DNA of 64,000 nucleotides from Sthenelais limicola (GCA_942159475.1 OW804096.1:89941784-90005783); one strand, 5' to 3'. Shown: positions 1 to 12,710, counted from the stretch's first letter. Notes: a model not told the origin generated them from the letters alone. Program-made: numbers and translations.

Positions 1-33
1 CGGGAGAAGGTGGATGGACTTGAGATATCACTG

Positions 34-1396
34 AACATTGATGGCTTACCCCTTTTCAGGAGCAGCGAAGCCAATCCTAGTAGCCATAGTGAACATGAAG
101 CCAGCCGTTGTTTTTCCTGTGGCATTTACTTATGGGCCCAAAAAACCGGACAACCTGGATTTCGTTGAAGACACTGTGACAGAACTGAAAGACCTGTTGC
201 AAAACGGAATCCAGGTATCTGATGATGTACATCTGTCAGTAAAAATCCGCTGTATTATTTGTGACGCCCCTGCACGTGCCATGGTTAAGGGCGTTAAGCT
301 TGTCTCAGGCTACTATGGCTGTGACAAGTGCGAACAAAAGGGCTTGTGGGATAGGAAGGTGACATACCAGCAAGTGGATGATTTACTTCATCGCAATGAT
401 GAGAGGTTCTGAACAGAAGCCAATCCCCAGCATCACCTCCGACCAACGCCCTTTACCGAATTGCCAATTAACATGATAGATCAGTTCCCAATTGATTACA
501 TGCATCAAGTGGTACTGGGCGTGATGAAACGGTTACTGCTACTGTGGATACAAGGTCCCCGTCCTTACAAACTGAGTCGGCAGGAAAAGACAACCATGAG
601 TGAAAAGCTTCAGGGTCTAAAGAGGTTTATACCTAGCTGCTTTGCCAGAAAGCCCAGATGTCTGGATGAGTTTCCCCGGTGGAAAGCCACAGAATTGAGG
701 CAATTTTTACTATACACCGGAAAAATCGTACTCAAAGACATCTTGCCCCGTGAGCAATATGAGCATTTCTTATCACTAAATGTGGCCATCTTGCTCCTGG
801 TAGGAGAGAAAAAGGCTGACCAGTTGTATGACTTTGCCCACCAACTGCTCAAATACTTTGTCAGGAGGGGAGAGCAGTTGTACACCTATCAATTTATGGT
901 GTATAATGTCCACTCTCTCATCCATATGACCAGGGAGGCTTGGCTCTATGGAGGCTTGGACAACTGTTCAGCATTCATGTTCTAGTCTTACCTGTACAAA
1001 GTAAAAAAGGTGGTACGGTCGGGACATAATGTGCTGGCCCAGATTGTAAGGCGGGGACATGAACAGGGATTACTTCCTGTGGAAAAGTGGGTGCCCAATT
1101 TTGTCATTAAGTTTTCCCGCCCGAACAACATATTTGCATTGTATGATGGGACATTTGTAGAAGCTGTGGACTTGGCAGCAGATGGAAGGGGTGTTCACTG
1201 TCGAGTATACCAAAATCGCCCGCTATTCCTGCACCCGTGTGACTCGAGGAAAGTGGGGATTGCAGTATGTCATGCCCTGGATGTAGAGATGAGGGTGATA
1301 GACCGTGAGCAAATAAAACATGTGGCTATTCTTATTCAAGAAGGCGACCTCTCCAAGTGCTTATTCATGCAAGTTGCCCATGACATTCATAATTAA
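34..1396 (+). pseudogene. Broken CACTA/EnSpm-like (Tnp2-type) transposase
   Basis: The reading frame resembles the animal CACTA/EnSpm (Tnp2-like) transposases: the early part has the ICDAPARA block and a Cys-x-x-Cys pair, followed by a FPIDYMHQVVLGVMK block, a RKPRCLDEFPRWKATELRQF block and an NVHSLIH block near the end. It would cut and paste a CACTA-type transposon in the nucleus. It is dead here. A +1 frame change lies near base 65-75, and there are in-frame stops at 410-412 (TGA) and 983-985 (TAG), each followed at once by recognisable transposase in the same frame. The window edge cuts off the N-terminal part. A zinc-finger exon of the same type recurs at 45.9, 49.8 and 53.8 kb. Family call is from remembered motifs. 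Confidence 0.75.
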
Positions 1397-1964
1397 AAGC
1401 AATGTCATGAAGAAGGTAGTTGATAAAAGAGTGCCTAACTGCTGTGATATATGTACCAGCGCCTATTGAACTTGCTACAACAAAGAAGAACTCCAATTGT
1501 TAAGAATTTGACCGTGGATAGAAAAAGGTACTATAGTTAAGTTAATATTTCATGCATATCAGAACATATAGCCTACTCATGGCGTATGAAAAGGTATTCT
1601 AAATATCTGTCTGCAATCGATATGTAACCCTTGAGACAGACCCAATGAGGGTTGAAACATGTAGTATTTACTGGACATTAATTTAATTAATTTGGATTGA
1701 TTTAGATTTAGATTTAATTATGCCATCGATTTTAACTCATTGAAGTGAACAGACTACGTTAGTAGCAGAGCCGGAAAACATGTGTGAGTTGTTGCAAGTA
1801 GTCAGTAGGTGAAGGATGTATGGTCCACTCATATGCAAAAGACACCTATTACTATTACCGACATATTCCGAAAACTCCCAATCAATTGTCTGACTGTTAT
1901 CATATTCCAGATGGGAGAGAAGAAACAATTACCATACATGGTGGTAGGATTCAAAGATAGGAGC
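1397..1964. other. Intergenic stretch, no gene seen
   Basis: AT-rich sequence between the dead transposase and the CACTG-ended element. It holds a short TAGATT-type microsatellite near 1700 that resembles the 3' tail of the LINE copies at 46.5, 50.5 and 54.4 kb. I see no credible coding exon. Confidence 0.5.
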
Positions 1965-1969
1965 ATAGG

Positions 1970-4121
1970 CACTGTGCATACGCCTGCCACCGTAATTTTC
2001 TACATAACTTAATGCTTACCAAGTGTATGTAAAAAGCTCTGAAGTTGGTCCAAATGCGTGGTGAAATGCTTCCAAGTGGCACCACGCTAGTGCCAGTACC
2101 AACAGTTTCGGTTTCACAACAACAATGGGGTAGGTGCATAAAAAGGTCGTAGGCTGCGACATCGTAACTTTATTTATGACAAAAAATTACGACACCTATG
2201 ACCAAGGGAGCACTGCAACCACTGATGCTGCACGCAAAATTACGACATGGTCGTAGGCATCGTAACGTTTTAAAAGTCTTTACGAATGTCGGAGACTTTG
2301 TCATACGATTCGTAAATGGTTACTAAACTGCACCATGATATTGAATACCTCGATGAAATAAAGAATGGTATGTCAGTGATTAGATTTAGAAACTTTTATT
2401 TTCGATTGATTATTATTTGTTTTAAAGGTTTTCTTCCTTGTGCAAAATTTCGAGTATGTAGATTTCATAGGTCTAAGTACCTTGAGCCTAGACTGAATTA
2501 ATGTGTAATCTTTAATTAAGATTAAGTATTCGGTGGTTATTATTTGGTTCTGGCTATCTTCAAAATCACCAGAATGCCCTAAAATAGCTGTCATTTTGCT
2601 AAAAAATTTCTCAATGCCTTCGGCATATTCTTGGACACACAAAATCTCAGGCTTTTAGGCCTTCCTCTTCTTAGTTCCTGTATTCTAAGGATATTTTACC
2701 GAATGTAAAACTGTAGGAAAATTGTACTGTCATGATAAAATTCAAACTTTCTGGACCTGAGCTTCTATTGAAAATTGCTGAATTTTTACTGACCCACAGC
2801 GAAAATTATGACTTTTAAGGTCCCCCAAACTCAAAATTTCTGATATTTAATGACCGCAGGAACCATGTTAATTCTCCACGAATTTTCCGCGGGAAAGGCT
2901 CCTATAAACTGCCATTATTTCTAAGTTTAAATAAACATTCGATATGCCGTCTAAGGCCTTGAAAAATCTAATTTAAATACATGTATTAAGATCAATATTT
3001 TATAACACTTCCCACAATTTCCAGATATCACACGAATTCCACAATTTATACAACCAAATTTCGCCCAATTAAAAATATTCTCTTTCCGATTCTATTTGTT
3101 CATCAAAATGTAGGTCTACTATGAGTTTTAGAACATCATAAATGTGGTACAAACCCTAAAAAAAACACTCTTCACACTTCAATTAGAGGCTGAATATTTA
3201 CACGGAATTAACTTTAAACTGGAACATTTCGGGGGGGGGGGGGGGGGCAACCAAAAATTCTGGCGGGCAACCTGATTTTGTCAGTAGCTTGTTTTCTTTC
3301 CTTATTTCGACCACTGTCAGATGAATGCACTCCAAAACCTACTTGCGTTTACACAGGGTTACACCAGGCAAAATCCATATTTTAAAAAAAAATATTTCTC
3401 ATTTTGACAGTGGCCAAGCAGATCATCCTAACGAAATTCCAATAAATAGGGGAAAATCACATCAATTACAATTACAATAACGCCACTTACACCAATTTTT
3501 GGACTTATGATGATGTCGTAAGTCCTTATGATGCCCACCCAGGGCATCATAACTTTTGTGCGACTTACGACTGAAAAAAAAGTTACGACATGAAGTTATG
3601 ACATGATCAGATTTTTATTCACACTGATTTGACTTCCGACATAGTCATAAGGGTTACGACATTATCGTAACTCTTACAACATTTTTATGCACCTACCCCA
3701 ATAACAACATAGGTTTTGGTTTCGCATCATAAGTTTCACAACATGGTCTCTGAAGAAAACGTATATGCAGGCCTATTCCCGGACCACACAGAGCCACTGC
3801 TATAATAGATACTTGAATTACAGTGGTATTAAGGTGAATTATGGAGGTATTAAAAGTGAATTACGGAGGTACCTCGAATCGGCAAAAACGGAATTACGGT
3901 GGTACTACGGATTTTGTTCAAACACCGATTATGAAGGAACAATAAGTTTTGTGCCCTATTAATGCACACCAAACTGTTGCTAAACAACATTGCAAGATAT
4001 CTGCTGATTCAGATTTTGTACTAAACCATTCATTTAACTATAATTGAAAGAAAACACATATGAGCTGAACTACCCGGGTATCCCCGTAATTCGAATTACG
4101 GTGGCAGGCGTATGCACAGTG
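1970..4121. mobile_element. CACTG-ended TIR transposon (non-autonomous)
   Basis: The ends are inverted repeats of 28 bp, left CACTGTGCATACGCC... (1970-1997) and right its complement ending ...GCACAGTG at 4121. ATAGG sits directly outside both ends (1965-1969 and 4122-4126) as a candidate 5-bp target duplication; the left flank also holds ATAGGAGC, so its exact extent is uncertain. CACTR-type ends are typical of CACTA/EnSpm elements, which fits the transposase remnant just upstream. The right subterminal part (about 3820-3905) repeats GAATTACGG/GGTAC words, as CACTA subterminal arrays do. No transposase is encoded inside. A second element (2124-3702) is nested within it. Confidence 0.7.
2124..3702. 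mobile_element. Nested TIR element E0 with TTACGAC/GTCGTAA words
   Basis: The inverted ends are ATGGGGTAGGTGCATAAAAA-like at 2125 and its complement ending at 3702; AACAAC flanks both sides (2118-2123, 3703-3708), a candidate 6-bp target duplication. Both subterminal zones (2140-2320 and 3505-3685) hold many copies of TTACGAC or GTCGTAA in both orientations. A perfect 11-bp hairpin TTATGATGCCC/GGGCATCATAA lies at about 3529-3553. There is a G17 run near 3231. No coding potential was seen, so it is non-autonomous. It sits inside the CACTG element and is therefore younger. Confidence 0.7.
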
Positions 4122-4126
4122 ATAGG

Positions 4127-4865
4127 AGCGATTGCAAGAAGTTGGACCACCACGGTAAATTACTCATAATTAATCTATATAGTCTGCCTAGCTGTCTCCT
4201 TCAGAAATGTAGGGCGTTAAAGTGCCTATACTTATATTTCCAAACTGTTAATGAATGAAAGAAAATATATAAATTAATATCATTTATGTCTAGTGTGAAA
4301 TGGTTACCAAAGTGACTAATCATATTGATTAGGTGGGGTAATGGATATATATGAGCACAGCTGAGGTATGTAAAGCGCTGATCAAAGCCTCCTCATTCTC
4401 CTCCTCCTCGTTTCTTCTACTCCTCCTTCCTTCTCCTTAATTCTCCCTCGCTTCCTCGTTCTCCTCCTCATCCTCGTTCTCCCTCTCCTTCTCCCCCACC
4501 TCCCTCCTCATCCTCTGTGTAGATAATGGGATGGGTGGGGATGTGTTCACTTTTATTTAATTATGGGGGAGCTATTGTCGGGGGTGTGATATAGGGAATT
4601 CGCAAGTTATTCCCAAGGTCACATTCAATAATAGCTGATGGGTTGATCTCTTAATTAACCGAAGGTTAGAGGTTTAAATGATTATACAGGTGTGACATCG
4701 CCATAGCACGACCGCTCCCACCTGACTCCTGCTCCGACTTCTGCTCCGACTCCGGCCCTGGCAATGGAGTCAACTGTCCTGCCACCTCACCAAATTCCTG
4801 ATCAGTCCTCAATCGTATTGGTGCCCTGACGAGCACATGGCGCTGAACTTCTGACTGACTAGCGA
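4127..4865. other. Intergenic, CT/TCC-rich tract
   Basis: No exon recognised. Positions 4380-4515 are a long imperfect TCC/TTC-rich pyrimidine tract of microsatellite origin. The rest is unremarkable AT-rich sequence leading to the candidate 5' end of the next gene. Confidence 0.5.
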
Positions 4866-4889
4866 GTGATTAATTTTCCACATTCAAAA

Positions 4890-5246
4890 ATGGCTTCCAG
4901 AAGTGTTAGTTTATGCAAAAAAAACTGCCAACCTTACTTTTTATTTAAAATTGAATTTATTAGTGAATTTGGACACACTAGATCGGATGAAATAATTGAC
5001 AACCTGTGGGAGCAGTTTAGAGAACAAATCTACCAGCCCTATAAGGATTTGGGCACACGTTTGAAAGAATATATAGGTACCCAGGTATCTAATTCAAAAG
5101 TAACAGTTCCAGTAAAGTTTGAAAGCCCAGTTAGTCCTGATATGTGGGAACAGATCAGGACAATAGAGGATGGAGACGAGTGGATTAATGAACAAAAACG
5201 CAGGCACCAACAGCGTGTGAATGAATATGAGTCGGAACGGGCAAGG
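4890..5246 (+). CDS. Candidate 5' exon of the Ser/Gln-rich repeat gene
   Basis: An open frame starts with ATG at 4890 (MASRSVS...) and encodes a charged, probably helical segment with IDNLWEQFREQIYQPYKDLG and MWEQIRTIEDGDEWINEQ. That it is a real coding exon is supported by conservation in the tandem copy at about 8930-9200, where most of the same protein sequence reappears. A splice donor may lie around 5247 (AAG/GTGTCC), but the junction to the next exon is not resolved. A short piece near 5350-5400 after a CAG acceptor could be another exon. Function unknown. Confidence 0.45.
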
Positions 5247-5410
5247 TGTCCCATTGTCAACATGCTTGAGCGCACATATACCTCAGCTAAATGTATTATT
5301 GACTCATGTGACACTTTCCTTTTTTTAAAACAATTACACTTTATCAACAGGATGATAAGAGTTACTGGCCTAGTATAAGGCAGTACAGCCACGCATTGAA
5401 TGCGCTATAA

Positions 5411-8337
5411 AATGACCTGGGAGTTGTGCCCCTTTATACATGTATATGGCCATGCGGAGACGGCACAGGAAGCGAGGGAGAAAATGCGGAGGAACACTCA
5501 ACTGTCGAAACATATCAAGATCTTGGCCGGGGAAAGAGGAAAAAAAACCCGTCCAAAAAACTTGAGTATGGTGAGTATTAATGACAACTGAAGAAATGTT
5601 CAGTCCAGTGTCCAGTCCAGTGTACAATACATTCATTTCTAGAACGAATTTGTGCGTGAGAAGTTCAGTAGATATATCACACATGTTAATGCATTTTTTA
5701 AATATCAATCTTTTGAATGGCTTCATATTTCGAGGATAAAAGAGAAATGAATTAATTTACTGTAATTTTCAGAAGTGTTCTTTTCCTGGTTTCATACTTA
5801 TAAATTCATTTCATACATTCATGCAGGTGATGATGATGAAACAGACGTGGATGAGCCACCACCACATAAGCATCCAAAGGCGCATCAGAATAACAATGCG
5901 GATAGGGAGATAAGACTCCCAACGCCTCCTCCCCTATTGACGGAGAAGGATGACCAAAGGGCTGACAGTCGTCATGGTGACAATTATACGCCCAGCAGTC
6001 AGCAGTCCGATATGCTTGCACAAAATGCAAGCTCTGCACTCAGTCCTCAGCAATTTTATCATCGCACCAATTATACACCCAGTGACAGTCAGCAGTCACA
6101 CACGCTAATTGCCCAAAATTCCCCCTCAGTCAGTCCTCATGAGCCATCTTATTGTGGCGCTTATACGCCCAGTCACAATCAGCAGTCCATGCATACGGTT
6201 GGCCAAAATGCCCCATCAGTCAGTCCTCATGAGCCATCTCATTCTGGCGCTTATACGCCCAGTCTCAATCAGCAGTCCATGCATACGGTTGGCCAAAATG
6301 CCCCATCAGTCAGTCCTCATGAGCCATCTTGCTCATCTTATCCTGGCGCTTATATGCCCAGTCACAATCAGCAGTCCATGCATATGGTTGCCCAAAATGC
6401 CCCTTCACTCAGTCTTCGTGAGCCATATAATCCTGGTGCTTATACACCCAGTCACAGTCAGCAGTCCATGCATATGCTTGCCCAAAATGCCCCCTCAGTC
6501 AGTCCTCAGCAATCTTATCAGGGCGCTTATATGCCCAGTCCCAGTCAGCAGTCCTATAGGGTTGGCCAAAACACCCCCTCTAGATCTTACCCTCAATCAC
6601 CCTCAACAGCCTCAACAGCCACTCATGAACAATATAGTCCGCAGATGACCATTCCCATAAGACCAAATCCAATATCTGCAAATGGAAAATCATCACATTC
6701 AATCTCCCGTTCAACATCGCAGGATAGTTATGGACAATTCCGATCGCGATCAACATCTTCCGATGAACATTACGCGGCACACAGTCCCCTGACATTAACC
6801 CCCAACAGCAGGCAGACAGCTAGCCAGAGGAGAGTGGAAAGTCGGGAATGCGCAGGTAAGATCGTACATAGGCTTTTACAGCATTATCAGCTAATTGAGA
6901 TTCTGACGTGATATGTAAATGTTCAGCATAACGTTATGGTCTAACTTATATGCGCATGTTGGATTTTGTCATATAGTTCGTTTTGGAGGGAAACAATATT
7001 GAACTGAGAAATAATATTTTGTATTGGCAAGAAGCACATAGGACTTATTTGGGTTTGTTTCTATTCCATAAGGTTGCAGGTGCCATGAGCTAATAGAACC
7101 TCTCCTCGATCAGCATCACACAACGATCGTTAACCTCCTGGAGCGGCAAATGCTCGAGTGGCGCGATGAGCTTGCGGCCGCCGCTACTGCTGCCAACGAT
7201 GCCCGTGCAGCTCCCGCTGCCACTGGCCGCGCTCCCAATGCCGAAAACGATGAGGAAGGCGTACAGATAAGACCCGCGACCAGTGACCGGGAGTTAAGGA
7301 CAATAGAAACTAATATGGAGGACCCAGCGTATAGAAGAATGTTTGTAAGTTGAAGCAGTTTTATCACAGTCAATTAAACAGAAAATAATATTATATTTTT
7401 TACCTGAATATGAACAAACAGATGGTACATTTTCTATCAATTTCAACTATGATCTCCTCAGGTTAAGATATAAAACAAAAAGCAAGTTGTAAGGATACAC
7501 TTTTCATTTGAAAGAGGGTCAATAAAAAAATAATTGCTTTCATTTTATCATTCATATTGCTGAACATTGTTCTCTTATACTCCAGATGGTGCAGTTACGA
7601 TCAGCGGAGGGCATTGACGTCCAACGCACCATATCAAATATAATTAACCGCATTGCGAACCAAAATGTGTGGGAGAAGTATAGCGCATTGGGGAAAGGAG
7701 AAAAGGACAGCCTGGCAGATACATGCCCCAGAATATTGAGGGCAATTAGAAGTGAGTGTACAAAAAAAAACCTACATGTATATATTCAGCTGCTGTAATG
7801 CCGTTGCAAATCCAAATACAAAAAGTAATCAAATGAAAAACAAAATCCTGGATTGGATCAAGTTATAACATGAAGCTAGATAGTATTTCTCGTTTGATAT
7901 CATAAGTATGATGTATCATGATCGGAAGGTAAATAAACAGCGTATTGGAGTTAATCTCGATGATCTGCAATCATTATAAGCTTAAGCATGGGATGCTATA
8001 AATTATAGAGATGCTGTCTAAAGATGTTGAATGAAACAAAAGTTGGTCAATTAAGTAGGATAATGAGCGAAAAATAATAATACAGAAACTGTCCTAGAAT
8101 ATTTTCTTAAATAAGTCCTAGAATTATCTAAAAAGGATCTATTATGATTGTTTTCCAGGGGCGACATTTAAAATCCACCAATGCACCGACATGGTATTCA
8201 GTGCAAAATTGCAGAGTCTGCTCAAGAGTGCCAGGTGGAAGAGGGGAGGGTCAAGATTCGTCTCAAAGAAAAAGAATACATGCAGAGGGGACGCTCCGGA
8301 TGGAAGGGAGGATGACAACGAGGAGGGCGGAGACTAG
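5411..8337 (+). CDS. Multi-exon nuclear-type protein with S/Q/P-rich repeats and DUF4806-like C-terminus
   Basis: Exons inferred from matching GT-AG sites and phases are: about 5411-5570 (5' end unresolved), 5827-6855, 7073-7344, 7586-7751, and 8159-8337 with the stop at 8335-8337. The second of these has an acidic start (DDDETDVDE), then at least six degenerate 25-30 residue repeats built on YTPSHNQQSMH..GQNAPSVSP. The third holds a helical region with an Ala-rich tract. The fourth (VQRTISNIINRIANQNVWEK...) looks like the DUF4806 domain found in many invertebrate, often transposon-linked, proteins. The last is very basic (KSARWKRGG, SKKKN). A nuclear protein is likely; the molecular role is unknown. 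The exon chain is inference from phases 1, 1, 0 and 1. Confidence 0.6.
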
Positions 8338-8411
8338 ATTGTCTTAAAAGTTTCAGACATTAATTACAGGAAAGAAAGTCAAGTCAAAGTTGAGTCAAAA
8401 TCGAATGCCGC

Positions 8412-9863
8412 GCATCACCTGGTGCCAAAATTGGAAATCAAATGTGTACTTCAAGTGGTTGCGGCTTTTGACACCAGGTGGAAGGAGAGGACAGTAATGG
8501 CAGTATATGGTATATAATGAGAAAGGAAGTTCTAATACTTTAAGTATTCAGCACCATACAACGGACAATTTTTGTACAGACATTACTATTTAGGAACACT
8601 TTTTCTATCCAAGATAAGTCGAGGAAGAGATGATTTTAGGGGACTTTTCCTATTAATGTATGTATGTTGAGTGATTAATATTCCACATTCAAAAATGGCT
8701 TCCGGAAGTGGTCATGGGTATGACTATGAAGTGCGTTTATGTCTCTTTTCTCTGTCTCTCTCCCTTGTTCTCTATGTATATTTCCTGGGTATGATCGATC
8801 ATAAAGTGCGTCCCTCTCAGCTCTCCCGCCCATAATATAACCATATTAAATGTGTTGATAAGGGCGTAAAGGAACCAATGTCACTCACTCACCTGAAGTG
8901 TTATTTCATGCCAATGCTACTTTTTATTTAAAATCGAATTTATTAGTGAATTTGGACACACTAGATCGAATGAACTAATTGACAACCTGTGGGAGCAGTT
9001 TAGAGAACAAATTTACCAGCCCTATAAGTATTTGGGCACACGTTTGAAAGAATATATAGGTACCCAGGTATCTAATTCAAAAGTAAAGGTTCCAGTAAAG
9101 TTTGAAAGCCCAGTTGGTCCTGATATGTGGGAACAGATCAGGACAATAGAGGATGGAGACGAGTGGATAAATGAACAAAAAAACGCAGGCACCAACAGCG
9201 TGTCGATGAATATGAGTCGGAAGGGGCAATTAAGGTTGTATAATGCAATAACGTGTAACTCTGAGGTGACTTCCAAAGCAAAATGTGAATTTGACTACCT
9301 GAACTTCATAAGTAACGATCAGAACTTTATACACTTTGTCGATCCAGACAAGATCTGCTTATAAGATGTTGTGTTCTTAACAAAACATTGCTATGTGCTA
9401 TATATGATTGACATTATGGACAATACAAACCAAAGTATAAGCTACCATATTACCTCTAACTAATACAGACAATGAAACGTATGTACTCACGTAAAAAATT
9501 TGGTAGTTAGTTAGTTTGGTAGTTAGTTAGTTTGTAATTATTGAACAACATGATCGAGTTGTATCAACATTAAGTAGGTGTGGAGTGTGAAGTGAACAGA
9601 TGCCATATGCCCCCACCTGGTGCCAAAATTGGTAATCAAATGTGCACAACAAGCGGTTCCAGCTTTTGACACCAGGTGGAAGGAGAGGACAGTAATGGCA
9701 GTATATAGTTTATAATGACAAAGGAAGTTCTAATACCTTAAGTATTCAGCACCATAAAAAGGACGATTTTTTTACAGACATTAGTATTTAGGAAAACTAT
9801 TTGTTTAATAGGGCTATCAAGGAAGACATGATTTAAGGGGACTTTTCCTATTCATGTATGTTC
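8412..9863. repeat. Direct repeat of gene 3' flank (8412-8660 and 9610-9863)
   Basis: The two 250-bp blocks share long stretches, including CACCTGGTGCCAAAATTGG, GACACCAGGTGGAAGGAGAG and AAGTATTCAGCACCAT. They bound the truncated gene copy and mark the duplicated unit. Within each block, CCTGGTG and CACCAGG form an inverted pair about 60 bp apart. Confidence 0.75.
8664..9863 (+). pseudogene. Internally deleted tandem copy of the preceding gene
   Basis: The start (8669-8710) matches 4865-4906, the segment 8915-9200 matches 4937-5220 at protein level (FGHTRS...DEWINEQK), and 9610-9863 matches the 3' flank of the full gene at 8412-8660. The whole repeat-bearing middle is missing. After WINEQK the frame slips relative to the parent and diverges. 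This is a tandem duplicate that lost its central exons, hence a pseudogene. Confidence 0.65.
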
Positions 9864-10071
9864 ATTGTTATTATTTCAGTAAAAGTCTTTATATTAAATA
9901 CATATATATTTTTCCGCAAGAAAATGCTGTAAAAGTGTATGTATGTATGTATGTTAACTCGCATGTATGTTGCGAGGATATTTTGTATAGAGTTGATCGA
10001 TCAGTTGATTGAACAAAATGATCGAGTTGTCTCAACATTAAGTAGGTGTGGAGTGTGAAGTGAACAGATGA
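9540..10071. repeat. 62-bp direct repeat pair
   Basis: Positions 9540-9602 and 10008-10071 are near-identical (TTGAACAAnATGATCGAG... to GTGAAGTGAACAGATG). Between them lies the end of the duplicated gene flank and a GTAT microsatellite. Probably a by-product of the local duplication. Confidence 0.7.
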
Positions 10072-10627
10072 TGATTTCATTTGGATGCTGTTATTTCATT
10101 TTGATGCTATTAATAGAATAGCCCCCTTTACATATTCTGTCTCCAGTGCGTACCAGTAACTGCGGGATGAACTTCTGTCATTCTGCGCATGCGCAGACCA
10201 GTTGACTCACCTAGCTATGCGGGCCGAACCGCACCTGGGCTACCGCTGGACGTGCAGGGGTCTGTGTGCCTAGGAGAACACGGCCGCTGACCCCCTGCAG
10301 CCCGTACACCTACGCTTACTTGTTTTGGTTGATACACTCTTACAAAAGTTGCCATATACTAAAATCTAGCGGATAAAATGTTCTCTTATTAAGCATGACC
10401 AATCTTAACATGTCATTTAATAATATTGGATAGCTTACAGTACCATACAATAACTCAAATTCTGAGAGAAAAAGGAGAAAGTTAGAAGCCTATGGTTAAT
10501 ACATAAGGCCTCTGTGTGCTGCCCGCCTAGCACTTAGTTTGGGCCGTTTCCACCGCTCTCTGTATGGCGCTGCTGTTAATATGTAATATGCCCTATTGTT
10601 ATTTCAAGGGAATATTCACTTTGTATA
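10072..10627. other. Intergenic, with a GC-rich hairpin
   Basis: No coding exon seen. A GC-rich island at about 10190-10320 contains a long imperfect hairpin (GTGCAGGGGTC near 10251 pairing with GACCCCCTGCA near 10290). I do not recognise it as a known RNA gene. Confidence 0.4.
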
Positions 10628-12080
10628 TGACCAATTCCACAAATTTGACAACATGGCACTTTAAGCCTTGAAATAAATTGGATTGCTTAAATAATGATGT
10701 ATTCCCACAAAATTGCTGATTTTTGCTGATGATATGATCACATCCACTACGGGAACACTATTGAAGGCAATCTTTCCGAGAGAAAAAAAATTTTTTTGAT
10801 AAAAAAATCGATTCTTTAGTTGAAAATCATTAGTTATTACCCTCTACACTGTTAATGAAGTGTGGATTTTCTAAGAAATATAGCAAATTCCTTGTTTCTT
10901 TATGTGTGCCACGATAGCAGGTTCATATGAGATAATCTGTGTAAAAATTCTTCTCAAAAGCTTCATTTTTTGGATAGCAGATGTAACGAACAGAAAAAAA
11001 TATGAGTGGGGTAGCCTGGTGTCGCCTGACGATTACATTGTAAACAAATATAGAATAATTCACAGAAAAATATAGTTATCACTAAGGTTTGTCTCTAGAA
11101 TAATAGAACATGCAATATTTAATTTAAAAAGACCAATAACTATAATTAGCGGTGGCCATCATTGAACCACATTCTGATAATACTCCAAAGTTTTTTTTGG
11201 GTGGAAAGAGGGCCTGTCGCTGGACGATTACAATGTTGAGGGCCCTAGGAAACTTAATTGATATGAGACTAAGCGTTTTTTTACTTTAATAATTTAGTGA
11301 GGCTGTTCTTATTTCGTAAAGATAAATGTTAGCATTATATCATTTTTTAAGCACAATATGTGCTATAGTTTGTGGTGGGTCGCCTGACGATTACAATGTC
11401 GCCTGACCATTACAGTGGTAACAATTTTAACTAAATATTTGAATAAAAAAAAAGAGCAATGCAGTAGGAATCAACAACATTTTTTGGTTTTATGCAAGAA
11501 CTAAATACATGTTTCTGTTGATTTAATTTGATTAGTTTTCCTGAATCCATCAATTGCACATGCATATATATGTCGTATACATGTATGCATGTAGGGAGAT
11601 ATATATATTATATATACATTATATATGGGCAGGGCGTCAATGACCTATCACCCTTGCCGCTGCCATTATCATTACCATTACTGAATGGTTATTTGGCTGT
11701 AACTTTTCTTCTATTTAGAATATTTTCACCAAATAAAAGGTGTTATGATCCTTATGTCGGGACCTATCAAGTACAAAATAGTTCAATACATTATGGGTAT
11801 ATTTGTTTTATCTATTTCTAATTTAAATCCTCATTTATGTAGAAATATGAACCATTATTCGTCATGCTATTTTTAGCATATTTTCAGATTTGGGATCTAT
11901 TTTCGACCCCCATGTACAAAAATTCCTAATAATCAGAATGGTTCCAAACTTGGCAGGTTAATGCACATATATATAAGTTTGATAGAAAAAAACAAATCAA
12001 CTGATGAATGTAAAAATTATTTTTGGGTACTCAGGGGGTGTCCAGGAGCCCAAATGTTGTCAAATTGGTGGAAATGGCCA
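10628..12080. mobile_element. TIR element E3 with GTCGCCTGACGATTACAATG words
   Basis: The left end TGACCAATTCCACAAATTTG (10628) and the complement of the right end, TGGCCATTTCCACCAATTTG (ending 12080), form an imperfect TIR of roughly 30 bp. TA flanks both sides (10626-10627, 12081-12082), as in Tc1/mariner-type insertions. Inside, near-copies of GTCGCCTGACGATTACAATG occur at about 11023, 11215, 11386 and 11399. No transposase is encoded. The TIR consensus resembles those of E1 and E2. Confidence 0.7.
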
Positions 12081-12199
12081 TATGTGTATTAATTGTACTG
12101 TATGCGAGATGAAAAAGATTATAATAATAAAATTAGTATAAAACCTATATAAGGTATTTATTGTTATTGTTATATAACATCGTTATTATTATATAAGAT

Positions 12200-12710
12200 C
12201 CATGAACCCCTATAATAGTCATTAAACGTTAATATACCCATAATTTAATGTTAATTTAAGTTAATATAACCGTAAGTTAACGTTAATTTGCTAGTCAAAA
12301 TAAGGTTATTCAATGGTCCGTGAAACTCCCAAAATATTCAACGTTAATATAACCATAATCAAACGTGAATTTGCCAGTGCAAATAACGTCAATCTACCCC
12401 GTCATTAACGTTGAGTCGATCTCAATTGGATGTTGATCTCACGTTTATTTGACCATGCAGTATTGCATGGCTCGGCCATGATATTAACGTCAAATTGATG
12501 TTAGATTGTCATCGCAATTGGACATCAAACGAACGTGGAAACAACATCATAGTAGTAGTTTATACGGAAATATGGATACCCTGACCTAACCCTGGGCTAG
12601 TGCCCTATGGATACCCTAACTTAGAATCATTGAACTGTGACTGACCCCGCCCCCTGGGGGGTGGGAGGGGTATCCCCCCCCCCTGGACCCGCCCCTTGTT
12701 ACGAAGTGAG
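12200..12710. repeat. AACGTTAAT-rich repeat module, inverted relative to the 45-kb copies
   Basis: Positions 12200-12540 contain many copies of AACGTTAAT-like words in both orientations. Positions 12545-12710 are the reverse complement of the GC-rich block found at about 44780-44910, 48690-48820 and 52630-52760 (shared words include TATGGATACCCTGACCTAAC and CATTGAACTGTGACTGACC). This is a dispersed repeat family, probably a non-autonomous transposon. Confidence 0.75.

Noticed and set aside
10190..10320. Possible snRNA or tRNA-like gene in the GC-rich island
   Set aside because: No box A/B, Sm site or known fold recognised; only an imperfect hairpin.
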